Virus record (IMG/VR): IMGVR_UViG_3300042691_030848
Span: 1-51,978 of that record
DNA length: 51,978 nucleotides
DNA from: a virus
Reading direction: 5' to 3' (one strand)
The notes beneath the pieces were generated by a model. It was not told the origin of the DNA, searched no databases, and worked only from the letters and a program-made list of their open reading frames with translations. This document shows positions 25,958 through 33,223 of the stretch, piece after piece. Position numbers and translations under genes: made by a program. Position 1 is the first letter of the stretch; each line of letters opens with the position of its first letter.

Positions 25958-26443
25958 ATGAGTAAATACAGTTTAGTAAAACTGATGGAAAATGATGGTG
26001 AGGAAGATGGTAACTTTTCTTTAGGTAAAGTATCATATGACTTAGTATTAACACCTGAAGGTTCAGTAGATGATACTATAAAAGCATTAGAAGATATATC
26101 TAATTATGGTATGTATGCTTCTAATATTCGTAACACAGCTACCAATAAAGCCACTATTAATAAAGCAGTAGAAGATCATTTTGGTCCTAACATCCCAGCT
26201 AAAAAGAAAGCTTTAGAAAAACAAAGAGGTGTTCCATTTCCACCTAAAACTAAACAAGCTATAGATGATTTTATTAAACAATTTTCATCTAAACCACAGT
26301 TATTATCATATATCGCTAAAGGTAATTCACTTGTTTTTCCACAAAAAGACAACCCAACAAAAGATTTAACTAAAAAGATTATTAAAACTGTACTAGATAA
26401 CGCTGGTATAGGATTTAAGTTATCAGAAAAAGAAGCAATGTAA
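25958..26443 (+). CDS. Hypothetical protein, 161 aa
   Basis: A soluble, mostly helical protein with no recognised family. The first residues, SKYSLVKLMENDG, have a short leader-like helix (L-M-E) but lack the clear [I/L]-x-E leader of neighbours. The central region is lysine-rich (PAKKKALEKQRGVPFPPKTK), which could contact nucleic acid. It is separated by one base from the previous gene and by three bases from the next, within the same cargo operon. Confidence 0.62.
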   Translation: MSKYSLVKLMENDGEEDGNFSLGKVSYDLVLTPEGSVDDTIKALEDISNYGMYASNIRNTATNKATINKAVEDHFGPNIPAKKKALEKQRGVPFPPKTKQAIDDFIKQFSSKPQLLSYIAKGNSLVFPQKDNPTKDLTKKIIKTVLDNAGIGFKLSEKEAM

Positions 26444-26446
26444 GTT

Positions 26447-27016
26447 ATGGCAGATAATGTTTTAAAAAAAGATTTTAAGGAAAAAGATGTTCAACGTTTA
26501 CGTAACTTAGTACAAGGTAAGTACGGTGAAAAAACAACTGTAGGTACAGGTTACACCAAACAAAAAGAATTTCATGAAGAAGGAGATGTTTGGGAAGAAG
26601 ATGGTCGACAATGGACAATAAAAAATGGTATTAAACAGAATATAACAAGATTAGACTCCGCTAAGGAGTCTATTCACTTGCCTTTATTCTGCCCTTGTTG
26701 TAGTGGATTAATGAAAAATCAAAATGATAAGTTATTTTATTTACAATATAAAAGATGTTTTAATTGTCAAGTAGATTTTGAAGTTGATCTTAGAAAGAAA
26801 GGATTATTAGAAGAATACGAAAAATTTGTCACTAATTCTGATATTGATGGAATAATACATGAATTTAATATTTGGATTGATGAAGAAATAAATACATCTA
26901 ATGAGTCTTTTATCACTGAAGCTGGTGATGTAGAGCGTTGGGTAGGTTCCTCAAAGAAAAAGTTATTGGAAAGTAAAGAAGAAACTATTAAATACTTACA
27001 AAGCTTAAAAAAATGA
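26447..27016 (+). CDS. Zinc-ribbon-like hypothetical protein, 189 aa
   Basis: Residues 82-107 contain CPCC...CFNC (C82, C84, C85, C104, C107), a four-cysteine zinc-ribbon-like knuckle pair. The preceding region is basic and mixed alpha/beta (VWEEDGRQWTIKNGIKQNIT). The C-terminal half is helical and acidic, with a final helix rich in lysine. A metal-stabilised nucleic-acid or protein-binding role is likely. The family is not named here because only the cysteine pattern is seen. It overlaps the next gene by four bases. Confidence 0.65.
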   Translation: MADNVLKKDFKEKDVQRLRNLVQGKYGEKTTVGTGYTKQKEFHEEGDVWEEDGRQWTIKNGIKQNITRLDSAKESIHLPLFCPCCSGLMKNQNDKLFYLQYKRCFNCQVDFEVDLRKKGLLEEYEKFVTNSDIDGIIHEFNIWIDEEINTSNESFITEAGDVERWVGSSKKKLLESKEETIKYLQSLKK

Positions 27017-27630
27017 TTATGGAATTATTAGTACCTATTGTGATAGCTATTATTACATCTGTAGTTGGTCCCGCTATAGTTGAATGGGTTAAAAAAAGAA
27101 GAGAAAATAAACCTAAGGACCCATTAGGAGATGCTATACAACATAACGAAGTTATTGAACAACAACTTGATGCTATGTTAAATGAGCTAGATTGTAATCA
27201 AATCTATATAGCTCAATTCCACAATGGTGGACATTTTTACCCTACAGGTAAATCTATTCAAAAATTTTCTATATTCTATGAGGTAACTACTCCAGATGCC
27301 CCATCAATAAAAGGTATTTTTCAAAATATTCCAGCGTCCTTATTTAGCAAACCTTTAGCTTTATTATATGAGAAAGGAGAGATAGCTGTTGAAGATACAA
27401 TAACTATGAGTGCTGATTTAGGGTTAGAATCATTTTGTCCTAATCATACTTATAAATCTGTTTATCTATTAACACTAACTGATTTAGATGGTAGAATTAT
27501 AGGTGTAATGGGAATATATTACACTGAGCGTAAACATAAAATAACTAAAGATGAATGGATATTTATACGCCAGAAAATAGGTGCTATAGGTAATCTATTA
27601 AGTAATTATTTAAATAATAAAAAGAATTAA
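27013..27630 (+). CDS. Membrane-anchored GAF-like protein, 205 aa
   Basis: One N-terminal transmembrane helix (LLVPIVIAIITSVVGPAIV, residues ~5-23) is followed by a basic stop-transfer segment (KKRREN). The soluble domain of about 155 residues has a GAF-like order: a helix (IEQQLDAMLNEL), then IYIAQFHNGG, a mid region, and a closing strand pair (VYLLTLTDLDGRIIGVMGIY). GAF domains bind small ligands or cyclic nucleotides, but no ligand residue can be assigned. Start may be ATG 27013 or ATG 27019. It might sense host state at the inner membrane (inference). Confidence 0.62.
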   Translation: MIMELLVPIVIAIITSVVGPAIVEWVKKRRENKPKDPLGDAIQHNEVIEQQLDAMLNELDCNQIYIAQFHNGGHFYPTGKSIQKFSIFYEVTTPDAPSIKGIFQNIPASLFSKPLALLYEKGEIAVEDTITMSADLGLESFCPNHTYKSVYLLTLTDLDGRIIGVMGIYYTERKHKITKDEWIFIRQKIGAIGNLLSNYLNNKKN

Positions 27631-27631
27631 A

Positions 27632-27994
27632 ATGGAATTTGCTACATTAATATCATATTTACTTCACTCAAGAACTCAAACTCATATCTTTCACTGGCAA
27701 ACAACATCGTTTGCTGAACATACTGCTTTACAATTATATTATGAAGGTATTGTACCTTTAATTGACGGACTAGTAGAATCATATCAAGGTAAAAATGGTA
27801 TAGTGACAGGTTATTCTAATTATAAATTAGTTGAATATAAAGGCAATGGTCAAACAATAGCTTATCTAGAACAGTTATGTAGTGCGGTAGATCAAACATT
27901 TAATTCAATTGAAGACACTTATATACAAAATCAATTGGATACTATAACTGAATTGATTAAATCAACTATTTACAAACTAAAAAACTTAAACTAA
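27632..27994 (+). CDS. Ferritin-like/Dps-like small protein (DUF5856-type)
   Basis: A 120-residue, four-helix-type protein. The N-terminal segment HIFHWQTTSFAEHTALQLYY (H18, H21, H30) followed by LIDGLVESYQG is the signature of a phage ferritin-like family related to Dps, in which HxxHWxT...H...D...E residues bind metal. It is shorter than Dps (~160 aa) and lacks its C-terminal half. Possible roles are metal storage or binding DNA ends. It follows the GAF-like gene by one base and precedes the next by one base, so it is in the same operon. Confidence 0.68.
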   Translation: MEFATLISYLLHSRTQTHIFHWQTTSFAEHTALQLYYEGIVPLIDGLVESYQGKNGIVTGYSNYKLVEYKGNGQTIAYLEQLCSAVDQTFNSIEDTYIQNQLDTITELIKSTIYKLKNLN

Positions 27995-27995
27995 C

Positions 27996-28382
27996 ATGGC
28001 GTTTAAATACAAACTTAAAGAGGTAACCCCTGCGGACATTGAAAAAGCAGCTGATACTGTCGGTCCAGATGTAATGAAAAGAGTAGCCTCTAAACAACTA
28101 AATTATAAAACTTTCAAAGACTTAGAACAAATTTTAGGTCAAGCAGGTATTGAACAAGGTAAAATAGATAAAATTCTTGATATGTGGGCTGAACGACCAT
28201 TATTTGTTAACCCAAATGAAGGTAAAGAAGAGCCAATTCAAACATTTTTAGATAAAAAATTAGCTCAGTGGAATGCTGAAAACCCAGATTATGATCCTAA
28301 TGCTAAAAATACTTTTAAAGATAAAATAAAAGAAGTTATTGCTAAACGTATTAAAAAAGAGCGTGGTACTTCACATTCTTGA
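27996..28382 (+). CDS. Hypothetical helical protein, 128 aa
   Basis: A lysine- and glutamate-rich soluble protein with several predicted helices (DVMKRVASKQLNYKTFKDLE, IDKILDMWAERP) and a very basic C-terminus (KEVIAKRIKKERG). No enzymatic motif or known family is seen. It is the last gene before a new late-type motif at 28394. The basic tail hints at nucleic-acid association, which would fit an internal head protein, but it lacks the leader seen in its neighbours. Confidence 0.6.
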   Translation: MAFKYKLKEVTPADIEKAADTVGPDVMKRVASKQLNYKTFKDLEQILGQAGIEQGKIDKILDMWAERPLFVNPNEGKEEPIQTFLDKKLAQWNAENPDYDPNAKNTFKDKIKEVIAKRIKKERGTSHS

Positions 28383-28393
28383 TCAAAAATCAT

Positions 28394-28402
28394 ATATTTA
28401 TA
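28394..28402 (+). promoter_or_regulatory. ATATTTATAATAAA motif (late-promoter candidate)
   Basis: The extended form ATATTTATAATAAA starts 21 bases before the ATG at 28415. It drives the next set of leader-bearing genes if the late-promoter model is right. Confidence 0.5.
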
Positions 28403-28414
28403 ATAAACATTTAA

Positions 28415-28765
28415 ATGAAAACTACTAAACTAAAATCACTAATAGAAACTATAATCAGAGAAGAGTTTGTTTCTGAAAAGAAAAAAGCTAAAAAATCTGA
28501 AGATATTGATATTGACATTGATATGCCTGCTGATGAACCTGCCGCTGAAGAAGCACCAGTAGAAGAACCAGCAATGGATATTGAACCAGATATGGCTGGT
28601 AGTGATTCAATAGAAAAACAAGTAGGTAAAGGCCTGCAAATGGCTTTAGACGCTGCTAAACAATTACCAGACAACGAAAATAAAAGTAAACTAATAAGAC
28701 AAATCGGAAACACTGCTTTATTCTTCTTGAAGACTCAAATCCCAGGAACCGGAGAGCAGATGTAA
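28415..28765 (+). CDS. Acidic leader-bearing protein, 116 aa
   Basis: The leader MKTTKLKSLIETIIREEFVS ends in an FVSE/IIRE type site. A lysine patch (EKKKAKK) is followed by an acidic, Pro/Ala/Glu/Asp-rich stretch (about residues 30-68; repeats of DI and AEEAPVEEP), then a helical C-terminus of about 45 residues. Such charged, low-complexity proteins are typical of internal head or scaffolding proteins. A prohead-core role is likely but not shown by sequence alone. Confidence 0.65.
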   Translation: MKTTKLKSLIETIIREEFVSEKKKAKKSEDIDIDIDMPADEPAAEEAPVEEPAMDIEPDMAGSDSIEKQVGKGLQMALDAAKQLPDNENKSKLIRQIGNTALFFLKTQIPGTGEQM

Positions 28766-28797
28766 TTTTATATTAACTAAATAAATAAATAAAATCT

Positions 28798-28974
28798 ATG
28801 AACACTCAAGAGTTATTTGAAAATTTGAACGGTTTATGGGAAACTTTTACAGTTAACCATTCTAAGAAAAGCAAAGCCGCTCATGGTCGTGCACGTAAAG
28901 CACTTAGCGAAATTAAGAAAGCTGTAAGCGACTACCGTAAAGCTTCTATCGCTGAGGACAGAGCAGAGAAGTAA
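28798..28974 (+). CDS. Hc1-like histone H1-type DNA-binding protein, 58 aa
   Basis: A short gene starting at ATG 28798. The product begins MNTQELFENLNGLWETF and contains SKKSKAAHGRARKALSEIKK, then DYRKASIAEDRAEK. The AxxRARKxxxEIKKxxxxYRKxS pattern matches the small Hc1-related histone H1-like proteins common in Bacteroidota. These highly basic helical proteins bind and compact DNA. The gene is distinctly richer in G+C than neighbours, consistent with acquisition from a host. It could condense phage DNA in the head or silence host DNA. It is followed by a strong terminator at 28996. Confidence 0.8.
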   Translation: MNTQELFENLNGLWETFTVNHSKKSKAAHGRARKALSEIKKAVSDYRKASIAEDRAEK

Positions 28975-28995
28975 TTTACAAAATTATTGATAAGT

Positions 28996-29020
28996 TAAGG
29001 GGCGGAAGCCCCTTACTTTT
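28996..29020 (+). terminator. Strong intrinsic terminator after the Hc1-like gene
   Basis: UAAGGGGC (28996-29003) pairs perfectly with GCCCCUUA (29008-29015) around a GGAA tetraloop and is followed by CTTTTTAT. This is one of the clearest Rho-independent terminators in the window. Confidence 0.85.
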
Positions 29021-29021
29021 T

Positions 29022-29030
29022 ATATTTATA
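29022..29030 (+). promoter_or_regulatory. ATATTTATA motif after terminator
   Basis: ATATTTATA lies directly after the terminator T-run and 12 bases before the ATG at 29034. A new transcript probably begins around here. Confidence 0.4.
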
Positions 29031-29033
29031 GTC

Positions 29034-29699
29034 ATGCCATACGAAAGAAAAGGAAAATGTATCTATAATAAAGAAACAGGCGAGAAAAAAGGCTGTTCTA
29101 GTTCAATAGGTAAAGCTAAAGCCTATATGAGAGCATTATATGCTTCTGAAAAAGGTAATATGACTGAGGAAGCATCTAAAGCAACTCAAGCTATTTTAGA
29201 TCGAGCAGAAGATATTTATCAAGCGATGAAAAAGTCAGCTGGTAAGAAAGCTGTTTCAAGATACGGAGCAGACGCTGAAGATGTTTTACGTGGCAGAGCA
29301 ATGAATATAGCTAAAAAACAAGTCAAAATGAGCAACGAAGAAAAATTAAAAGAAATCATTAAGAAAAAATTAGCCACACCTCCAGTTGATGAGAAAAAAA
29401 GCTTTCCTGATTTAACAGGTGATGGTAAAGTAACTAAAGCTGATATTTTAAAAGGACGTGGAGTTGAATTAAAAGAAGAAGCTGATTACGAAGGTGAAAT
29501 GGCTAAATCTGAATTATATCGTATCATTGAAAATGCTGAGGAGTTATTCCAGATGTTAGATGATGATACTCAACTAGAAGGATGGGTTCAAAGTAAAATA
29601 ACTAAAGCCGCTGACTACTTAAACTCAGTTACTCAATACTTAAAATATCAATCTGTTAAATCAGGTGTTGATGAAGATTTATATAGCTTAGACAAATAA
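29034..29699 (+). CDS. Hypothetical phage protein with Ca-loop-like motif, 221 aa
   Basis: The first ~40 residues (MPYERKGKCIYNKETGEKKG, then SSSIGKAKAYMRALYA) form a short basic module that recurs in uncultured marine phages. Residues 126-137, DLTGDGKVTKAD, fit an EF-hand/dockerin-type calcium loop (D at 1, 5 and 12, G at 6). A helix NEEKLKEIIKKKLATP upstream looks like the leader helix found at other N-termini. The C-terminal ~75 residues are helical and acidic. Function unknown. Dockerin-like loops usually mediate protein docking, so a structural adaptor is a reasonable guess. Confidence 0.6.
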   Translation: MPYERKGKCIYNKETGEKKGCSSSIGKAKAYMRALYASEKGNMTEEASKATQAILDRAEDIYQAMKKSAGKKAVSRYGADAEDVLRGRAMNIAKKQVKMSNEEKLKEIIKKKLATPPVDEKKSFPDLTGDGKVTKADILKGRGVELKEEADYEGEMAKSELYRIIENAEELFQMLDDDTQLEGWVQSKITKAADYLNSVTQYLKYQSVKSGVDEDLYSLDK

Positions 29700-29701
29700 T
29701 T

Positions 29702-30274
29702 ATGGCAACAAAAGAGGAACTTAAAAATAAAATTGAAACTATAGCTAAACGTGTCTATGCATCTAAAATTAAAAATGATACATTAGACACAGAGGAAGAT
29801 ACTTTAGGTGTTTCACCTGACGATGTTCAGTTAGATAAAGAATTATTTCCTATTTTAACTAAGTTTCCTACATTAAAACATGTAGTTATTAATCTTCTGA
29901 CAAAACAATATGAAGATTTTATTTCAGATATATATTGGGTAGCTCCTCGCCCTACAACATTTAAAATATTATTAGCTAACGGACAATATTTTTATTTAAT
30001 ATATACTGAACGTTCTTGGATAGCTCAAGTAGAAGGTAAAAAATATTATTTACTAAATATAGCTGAAGAAGAACGTGCTGCTGAATCTATATCTCGTATA
30101 TTAATGTATGGTGGAGGTTCAGAACCAGATAAAGAAGCCCCAACTAATACAGTACCAATAGGAGGCGAAACACCAGCAGATGAAACTGTACCTGAAACAC
30201 CAGTAGGTGGAGAAGAAACACCACCAGCAGAAGCAACTCCAACAGAAGAAGTACCAGAAGAATTACCAGCTTAA
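29702..30274 (+). CDS. Hypothetical protein with acidic Pro-rich tail, 190 aa
   Basis: Residues 1-135 are a compact alpha/beta domain (FPTLKHVVINLLTKQYEDFI, then PRPTTFKILLANGQYFYLIY), unassigned. The last ~45 residues are low-complexity, made of E, P, T, A and G (GGETPADETVPETPVGGEET), predicted disordered. The first residues (KEELKNKIETIAKR) resemble the helical leaders but lack a clear [I/L]-x-E end. Placed between two probable virion proteins, it is likely also virion-associated. Confidence 0.6.
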   Translation: MATKEELKNKIETIAKRVYASKIKNDTLDTEEDTLGVSPDDVQLDKELFPILTKFPTLKHVVINLLTKQYEDFISDIYWVAPRPTTFKILLANGQYFYLIYTERSWIAQVEGKKYYLLNIAEEERAAESISRILMYGGGSEPDKEAPTNTVPIGGETPADETVPETPVGGEETPPAEATPTEEVPEELPA

Positions 30275-30275
30275 T

Positions 30276-31478
30276 ATGAATATATTTGAAAAATTTTTAA
30301 ATGATATTTCCTATAAGTTTCCTAAGGGATATCCTGACATGAATAATGAACATGATATTTCTTTGCTTGAATCATTAGTAAGTGAGGTGTTAGATGAGGC
30401 TTTTACTATTTTTCCTAAATCTGAAGATGAAATAGAAAATCCAAAAATACAACAATTATTTTCTATTATAAAATCATACTCTGGATTATCTTTAGAAGAT
30501 CCAATTGTATTAGATTCTAATTCTCCTAACACAGTTAAAATATCTCGCTTATTACAAAGAGATCCTAAATTTATTACTTTCTTATCAGATAAATTAAATA
30601 TTAAATTAAATAATTTTAGTGGAGGAAAATGGGAAGGTATAACTATTAAATGGGGTGAAGGTTCTAGAGGTGGAAGAGGTATTAAATCTAAAGGAATAGG
30701 ATTTGAAGGAGAATTATTATCTGATTTAGAAACACTTCGTGACAATGGTATTGAACAATCTACCTTAGATCAATTTAAATACCCAGATCTAATAATTGAA
30801 ATTTCAAAAGAATTAGATCTTAAACAAGGTAATTTTGATGTTAAATCTGAAGGAGAAAAAAATCAATCTCGTCCTTTAACATTTGAAGGTGGTAATCCAG
30901 TGATAAAATTTTCAAATGTAACCGCCGCAGCTACTTTAACTGATATTACTATAATTAAAGATTCTAAAAATTATTATATCTCAGCTAAATTTGGTTCTAC
31001 TCTAACATTCTTTAACTCAGGAATTACTAAAATTTTACCAGCTAAAGAAATAAAAGAAGGTGAAATTAAAAATCAAGATGGTAAATTATTACTAGAAACT
31101 TTAGGTGTTGATAATAAAACATTTTGTAAAGTATTTAATGACTACCCAGATGCAGATTTTTCAAATATAAATGGTCCTACAACTAAATATAATTCTTCTA
31201 AACTTAAAAACTTAATTAAATCTGGTATAGGTGAAGGATATTACATGGTTAAAGCTGGCGGTAAAGGACATGAGTTTTTTAAAATAGACTCTAAATATGC
31301 TAATTTGTCCTCTGATATTACAGATGCAGTTAATGTATATTATGGTGGAATAGGAGGAACAGGAAAAAGAATTGACATAACTTTTGAATCAGCTTTATAT
31401 AAATTTAAACTTAATATAAGAAATAAAGGTGGTGAGTTATATCCTACTCATATAATGTGTGACTACATTAAAAAATAA
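30276..31478 (+). CDS. Possible PD-(D/E)XK-fold protein, 400 aa
   Basis: The start is ATG 30276 (one base after the previous stop); an upstream in-frame ATG at 30207 would overlap the preceding gene by 68 bases and is rejected. Residues ~142-240 have GFEGELLSDLETL, then TDITIIKDSKNYYISAKFG. This is the E...D...(x)xK arrangement of restriction-endonuclease-like folds, with Ser in place of the usual Asp/Glu (S236-A-K238). The segment FNSGITKIL follows. No other known motif is seen. Nuclease activity is inference; a structural role is possible. Confidence 0.5.
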   Translation: MNIFEKFLNDISYKFPKGYPDMNNEHDISLLESLVSEVLDEAFTIFPKSEDEIENPKIQQLFSIIKSYSGLSLEDPIVLDSNSPNTVKISRLLQRDPKFITFLSDKLNIKLNNFSGGKWEGITIKWGEGSRGGRGIKSKGIGFEGELLSDLETLRDNGIEQSTLDQFKYPDLIIEISKELDLKQGNFDVKSEGEKNQSRPLTFEGGNPVIKFSNVTAAATLTDITIIKDSKNYYISAKFGSTLTFFNSGITKILPAKEIKEGEIKNQDGKLLLETLGVDNKTFCKVFNDYPDADFSNINGPTTKYNSSKLKNLIKSGIGEGYYMVKAGGKGHEFFKIDSKYANLSSDITDAVNVYYGGIGGTGKRIDITFESALYKFKLNIRNKGGELYPTHIMCDYIKK

Positions 31479-31482
31479 ATTT

Positions 31483-32163
31483 ATGAAACAGCAACTAATT
31501 GAAATATTAAAACAGGTTCTTAAAGAACAACCTAAACAAGATTGTGGATGTGGTTGTGATGGAGACTGTAGCAAACCAGTGCGTTTAAATGAATCAAAAC
31601 AATATGACGCCCCAATCTCTGAAGGACTAAGATACCACATAGATAACAAACTTAACTTACAAGAAAGCATATATCGTCCTGGCTCTAAAGCACATATAGA
31701 GTTAATCCACGAGGCAAGATTACTTTGGAAACAAGGAGTGATTAATCTATCAGGTATTGACCAACAATTATTTGAAAACACAGATTTAGGTAAATTTGGA
31801 ATTTATGAATCTGAAGTAGTACCACTTGACTTCCCAATTATGATTCATGAAAATTTAACTGAGGAAGAAATAGAAGAAGAAAAGAAACAACCTGCTTTAG
31901 GAAAACCAAAACGTGGTGGTTCTAAAAAGTTTTATGTTTATGTTAAGGACCCTAAAACCAAACGTATTAAAAAAGTATCATTTGGTATGGCAGGTGGTGG
32001 ATTAAGAGCAAAACTTAATAATTCAAAAGCCAGAGCAGCGTTCTCTAAACGTCATAATTGCCCACAAAAGAAAGATAGAACAAAAGCTAGTTATTGGTCA
32101 TGTCGTCTTCCAAGATACGCGCGTCTGTTAGGGTTCAAAACCACTTTTAGCGGTTATTGGTAA
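31483..32163 (+). CDS. Leader-bearing protein with basic Cys-containing C-domain, 226 aa
   Basis: The start is ATG 31483, four bases after the previous stop; the in-frame ATG at 31459 overlaps the upstream gene. The leader is MKQQLIEILKQVLKEQ (L-K-E site), followed by a cysteine knot DCGCGCDGDCS. The C-terminal ~85 residues are highly basic (KPKRGGSKKFYVYVKDPKTK, then HNCPQKKDRTKASYWSCRLP and RYARLLGF). This module recurs in uncultured phages and looks like a DNA- or RNA-binding domain. Packaging with the genome would fit both the leader and the charge. Function is unassigned. Confidence 0.65.
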   Translation: MKQQLIEILKQVLKEQPKQDCGCGCDGDCSKPVRLNESKQYDAPISEGLRYHIDNKLNLQESIYRPGSKAHIELIHEARLLWKQGVINLSGIDQQLFENTDLGKFGIYESEVVPLDFPIMIHENLTEEEIEEEKKQPALGKPKRGGSKKFYVYVKDPKTKRIKKVSFGMAGGGLRAKLNNSKARAAFSKRHNCPQKKDRTKASYWSCRLPRYARLLGFKTTFSGYW

Positions 32164-32170
32164 ACCCAAT

Positions 32171-32179
32171 ATATTTATT
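32171..32179 (+). promoter_or_regulatory. ATATTTATT motif before the homing endonuclease
   Basis: CCCAATATATTTATTATT lies 14 bases before the ATG at 32185. CCCAATATATTTAT also precedes the gene at 37035, so the two promoters may share extra upstream bases. Confidence 0.4.
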
Positions 32180-32184
32180 ATTGC

Positions 32185-32835
32185 ATGAAAACAATAATAT
32201 ATTATTTACATAGAGGAGACAAGGTCCCATTCTATGTTGGAAAAACTAAAAATCAACCTAATAAAAGAGAAAAATCTCATCAAAAAAGATTAAATGATTA
32301 TTCTATTATATTAGAAGTAATAGATAAAGTAGATGATTGGAGATATTGGGAAAAACATTATATAACTCTTTTTAAAAATTTAGGTCATATATTGATTAAT
32401 CAAAATTCTGGAGGAGGTGGTCCTGAGGTAGTTAAAGATTCTACTAAACAAAAAATTAGCCAAGCTAATAAAGGTACAATCCATCCTATAGAAGGTAGAT
32501 TAGCGGCTAGTCAAAAATTAAAAGGACGTAAACTTTCTCCTGAACAAGTTGAAAAAATTCGTTTAGCCAAAACAGGTAAACCTAATCCTAAAAAAGGTAA
32601 ATCTGATGGTCCTAAACCTAATGTATCTAAAGCTCATAAGGGTAGAGTAAGTCCTAATAAAGGAAAAGGCAACCATGTAGCTTTATATAAAACATCAGGC
32701 GAATATGTTAAAACATACCCTAGTTACTATGATTTAGCTCTTGACTTGCAAATCAACCCAGAAACAGTAAGATGTCAACTTATTGGGAAAGCTCAAACTA
32801 TTAAAAATAAACAATATAGAGCCCAATATGTATAA
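32185..32835 (+). CDS. GIY-YIG homing endonuclease with NUMOD DNA-binding repeats
   Basis: A 216-residue free-standing homing endonuclease. The nuclease domain starts IIYYLHRGDKVPFYVGKTKN (residues 4-23, GIY and YIG strands), with R28 and a HxxR/WEKHYI segment later. Residues ~95-155 contain NUMOD3 repeats (TKQKISQANKG, LSPEQVEKIRLAKTG, then NVSKAHKGRVSPNKGKG). The C-terminus is a NUMOD1-like helix-turn-helix (YPSYYDLALDLQINPETVRC). Such genes move by cutting intron- or gene-less alleles. It interrupts the run of leader-bearing cargo genes, so it is most likely a recent insertion. Confidence 0.85.
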   Translation: MKTIIYYLHRGDKVPFYVGKTKNQPNKREKSHQKRLNDYSIILEVIDKVDDWRYWEKHYITLFKNLGHILINQNSGGGGPEVVKDSTKQKISQANKGTIHPIEGRLAASQKLKGRKLSPEQVEKIRLAKTGKPNPKKGKSDGPKPNVSKAHKGRVSPNKGKGNHVALYKTSGEYVKTYPSYYDLALDLQINPETVRCQLIGKAQTIKNKQYRAQYV

Positions 32836-32847
32836 CAAATTATCATT

Positions 32848-33222
32848 ATGAAAAAATCAGAACTAAAGCAACTAATTAAAGAAGAAATAGCAAAGGTGTT
32901 AATAGAAGGATTTCAAGGAGATGATCCTGAAGGAGATGGATTAAGTGGATTTAGAGGAGCAGGGCAAACCAATAAAAGAGATGGATTAAGTGGATTTAGA
33001 GGTAATTTTACAAATAGTGAAAAATCAGATCCTGAATTTGAGTTAATGCAAAAAAATAGACAAGACCGATTAAAATATTCACTTGAAGGAGTAAGAGGAT
33101 TCATCAAAGGTATAACATTAGATAATAACCCATATAGAACAGGAACATTTGAGTATGATTGGTGGAAAAAAGGATGGGAAGAAGCAGAATTAGCTTCTAT
33201 AAAAAGATATAACAAAAAATAA
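32848..33222 (+). CDS. Leader-bearing protein with DGLSGFRG repeats, 124 aa
   Basis: The leader MKKSELKQLIKEEIAKVLIE ends with I-K-E and L-I-E sites. Two copies of DGLSGFRG follow at about residues 30-37 and 46-53. At DNA level the repeats are near-identical (32936-32958 and 32981-33003). The C-terminal ~70 residues are polar and helical. The LSGFRG repeat with arginine and glycine might bind DNA or another packaged protein. Nothing else is recognised. Confidence 0.65.
   Translation: MKKSELKQLIKEEIAKVLIEGFQGDDPEGDGLSGFRGAGQTNKRDGLSGFRGNFTNSEKSDPEFELMQKNRQDRLKYSLEGVRGFIKGITLDNNPYRTGTFEYDWWKKGWEEAELASIKRYNKK
32936..33003 (+). repeat. In-frame direct repeat encoding DGLSGFRG
   Basis: GATGGATTAAGTGGATTTAG occurs at 32936-32955 and again at 32981-33000, spaced 45 bases apart, an exact multiple of three. 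The repeat is inside the coding frame, so it duplicates a protein motif. Confidence 0.7.
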
Positions 33223-33223
33223 T

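Noticed and set aside
30207-30275. Upstream ATG start for the 400-residue protein
   Set aside because: It would overlap the preceding gene by 68 bases and translate its low-complexity tail out of frame. ATG 30276 is one base after the stop.
31459-31482. Upstream ATG start for the 226-residue protein
   Set aside because: It overlaps the upstream gene, and only the start at 31483 gives the common leader pattern MKQQLIEILKQVLKE.
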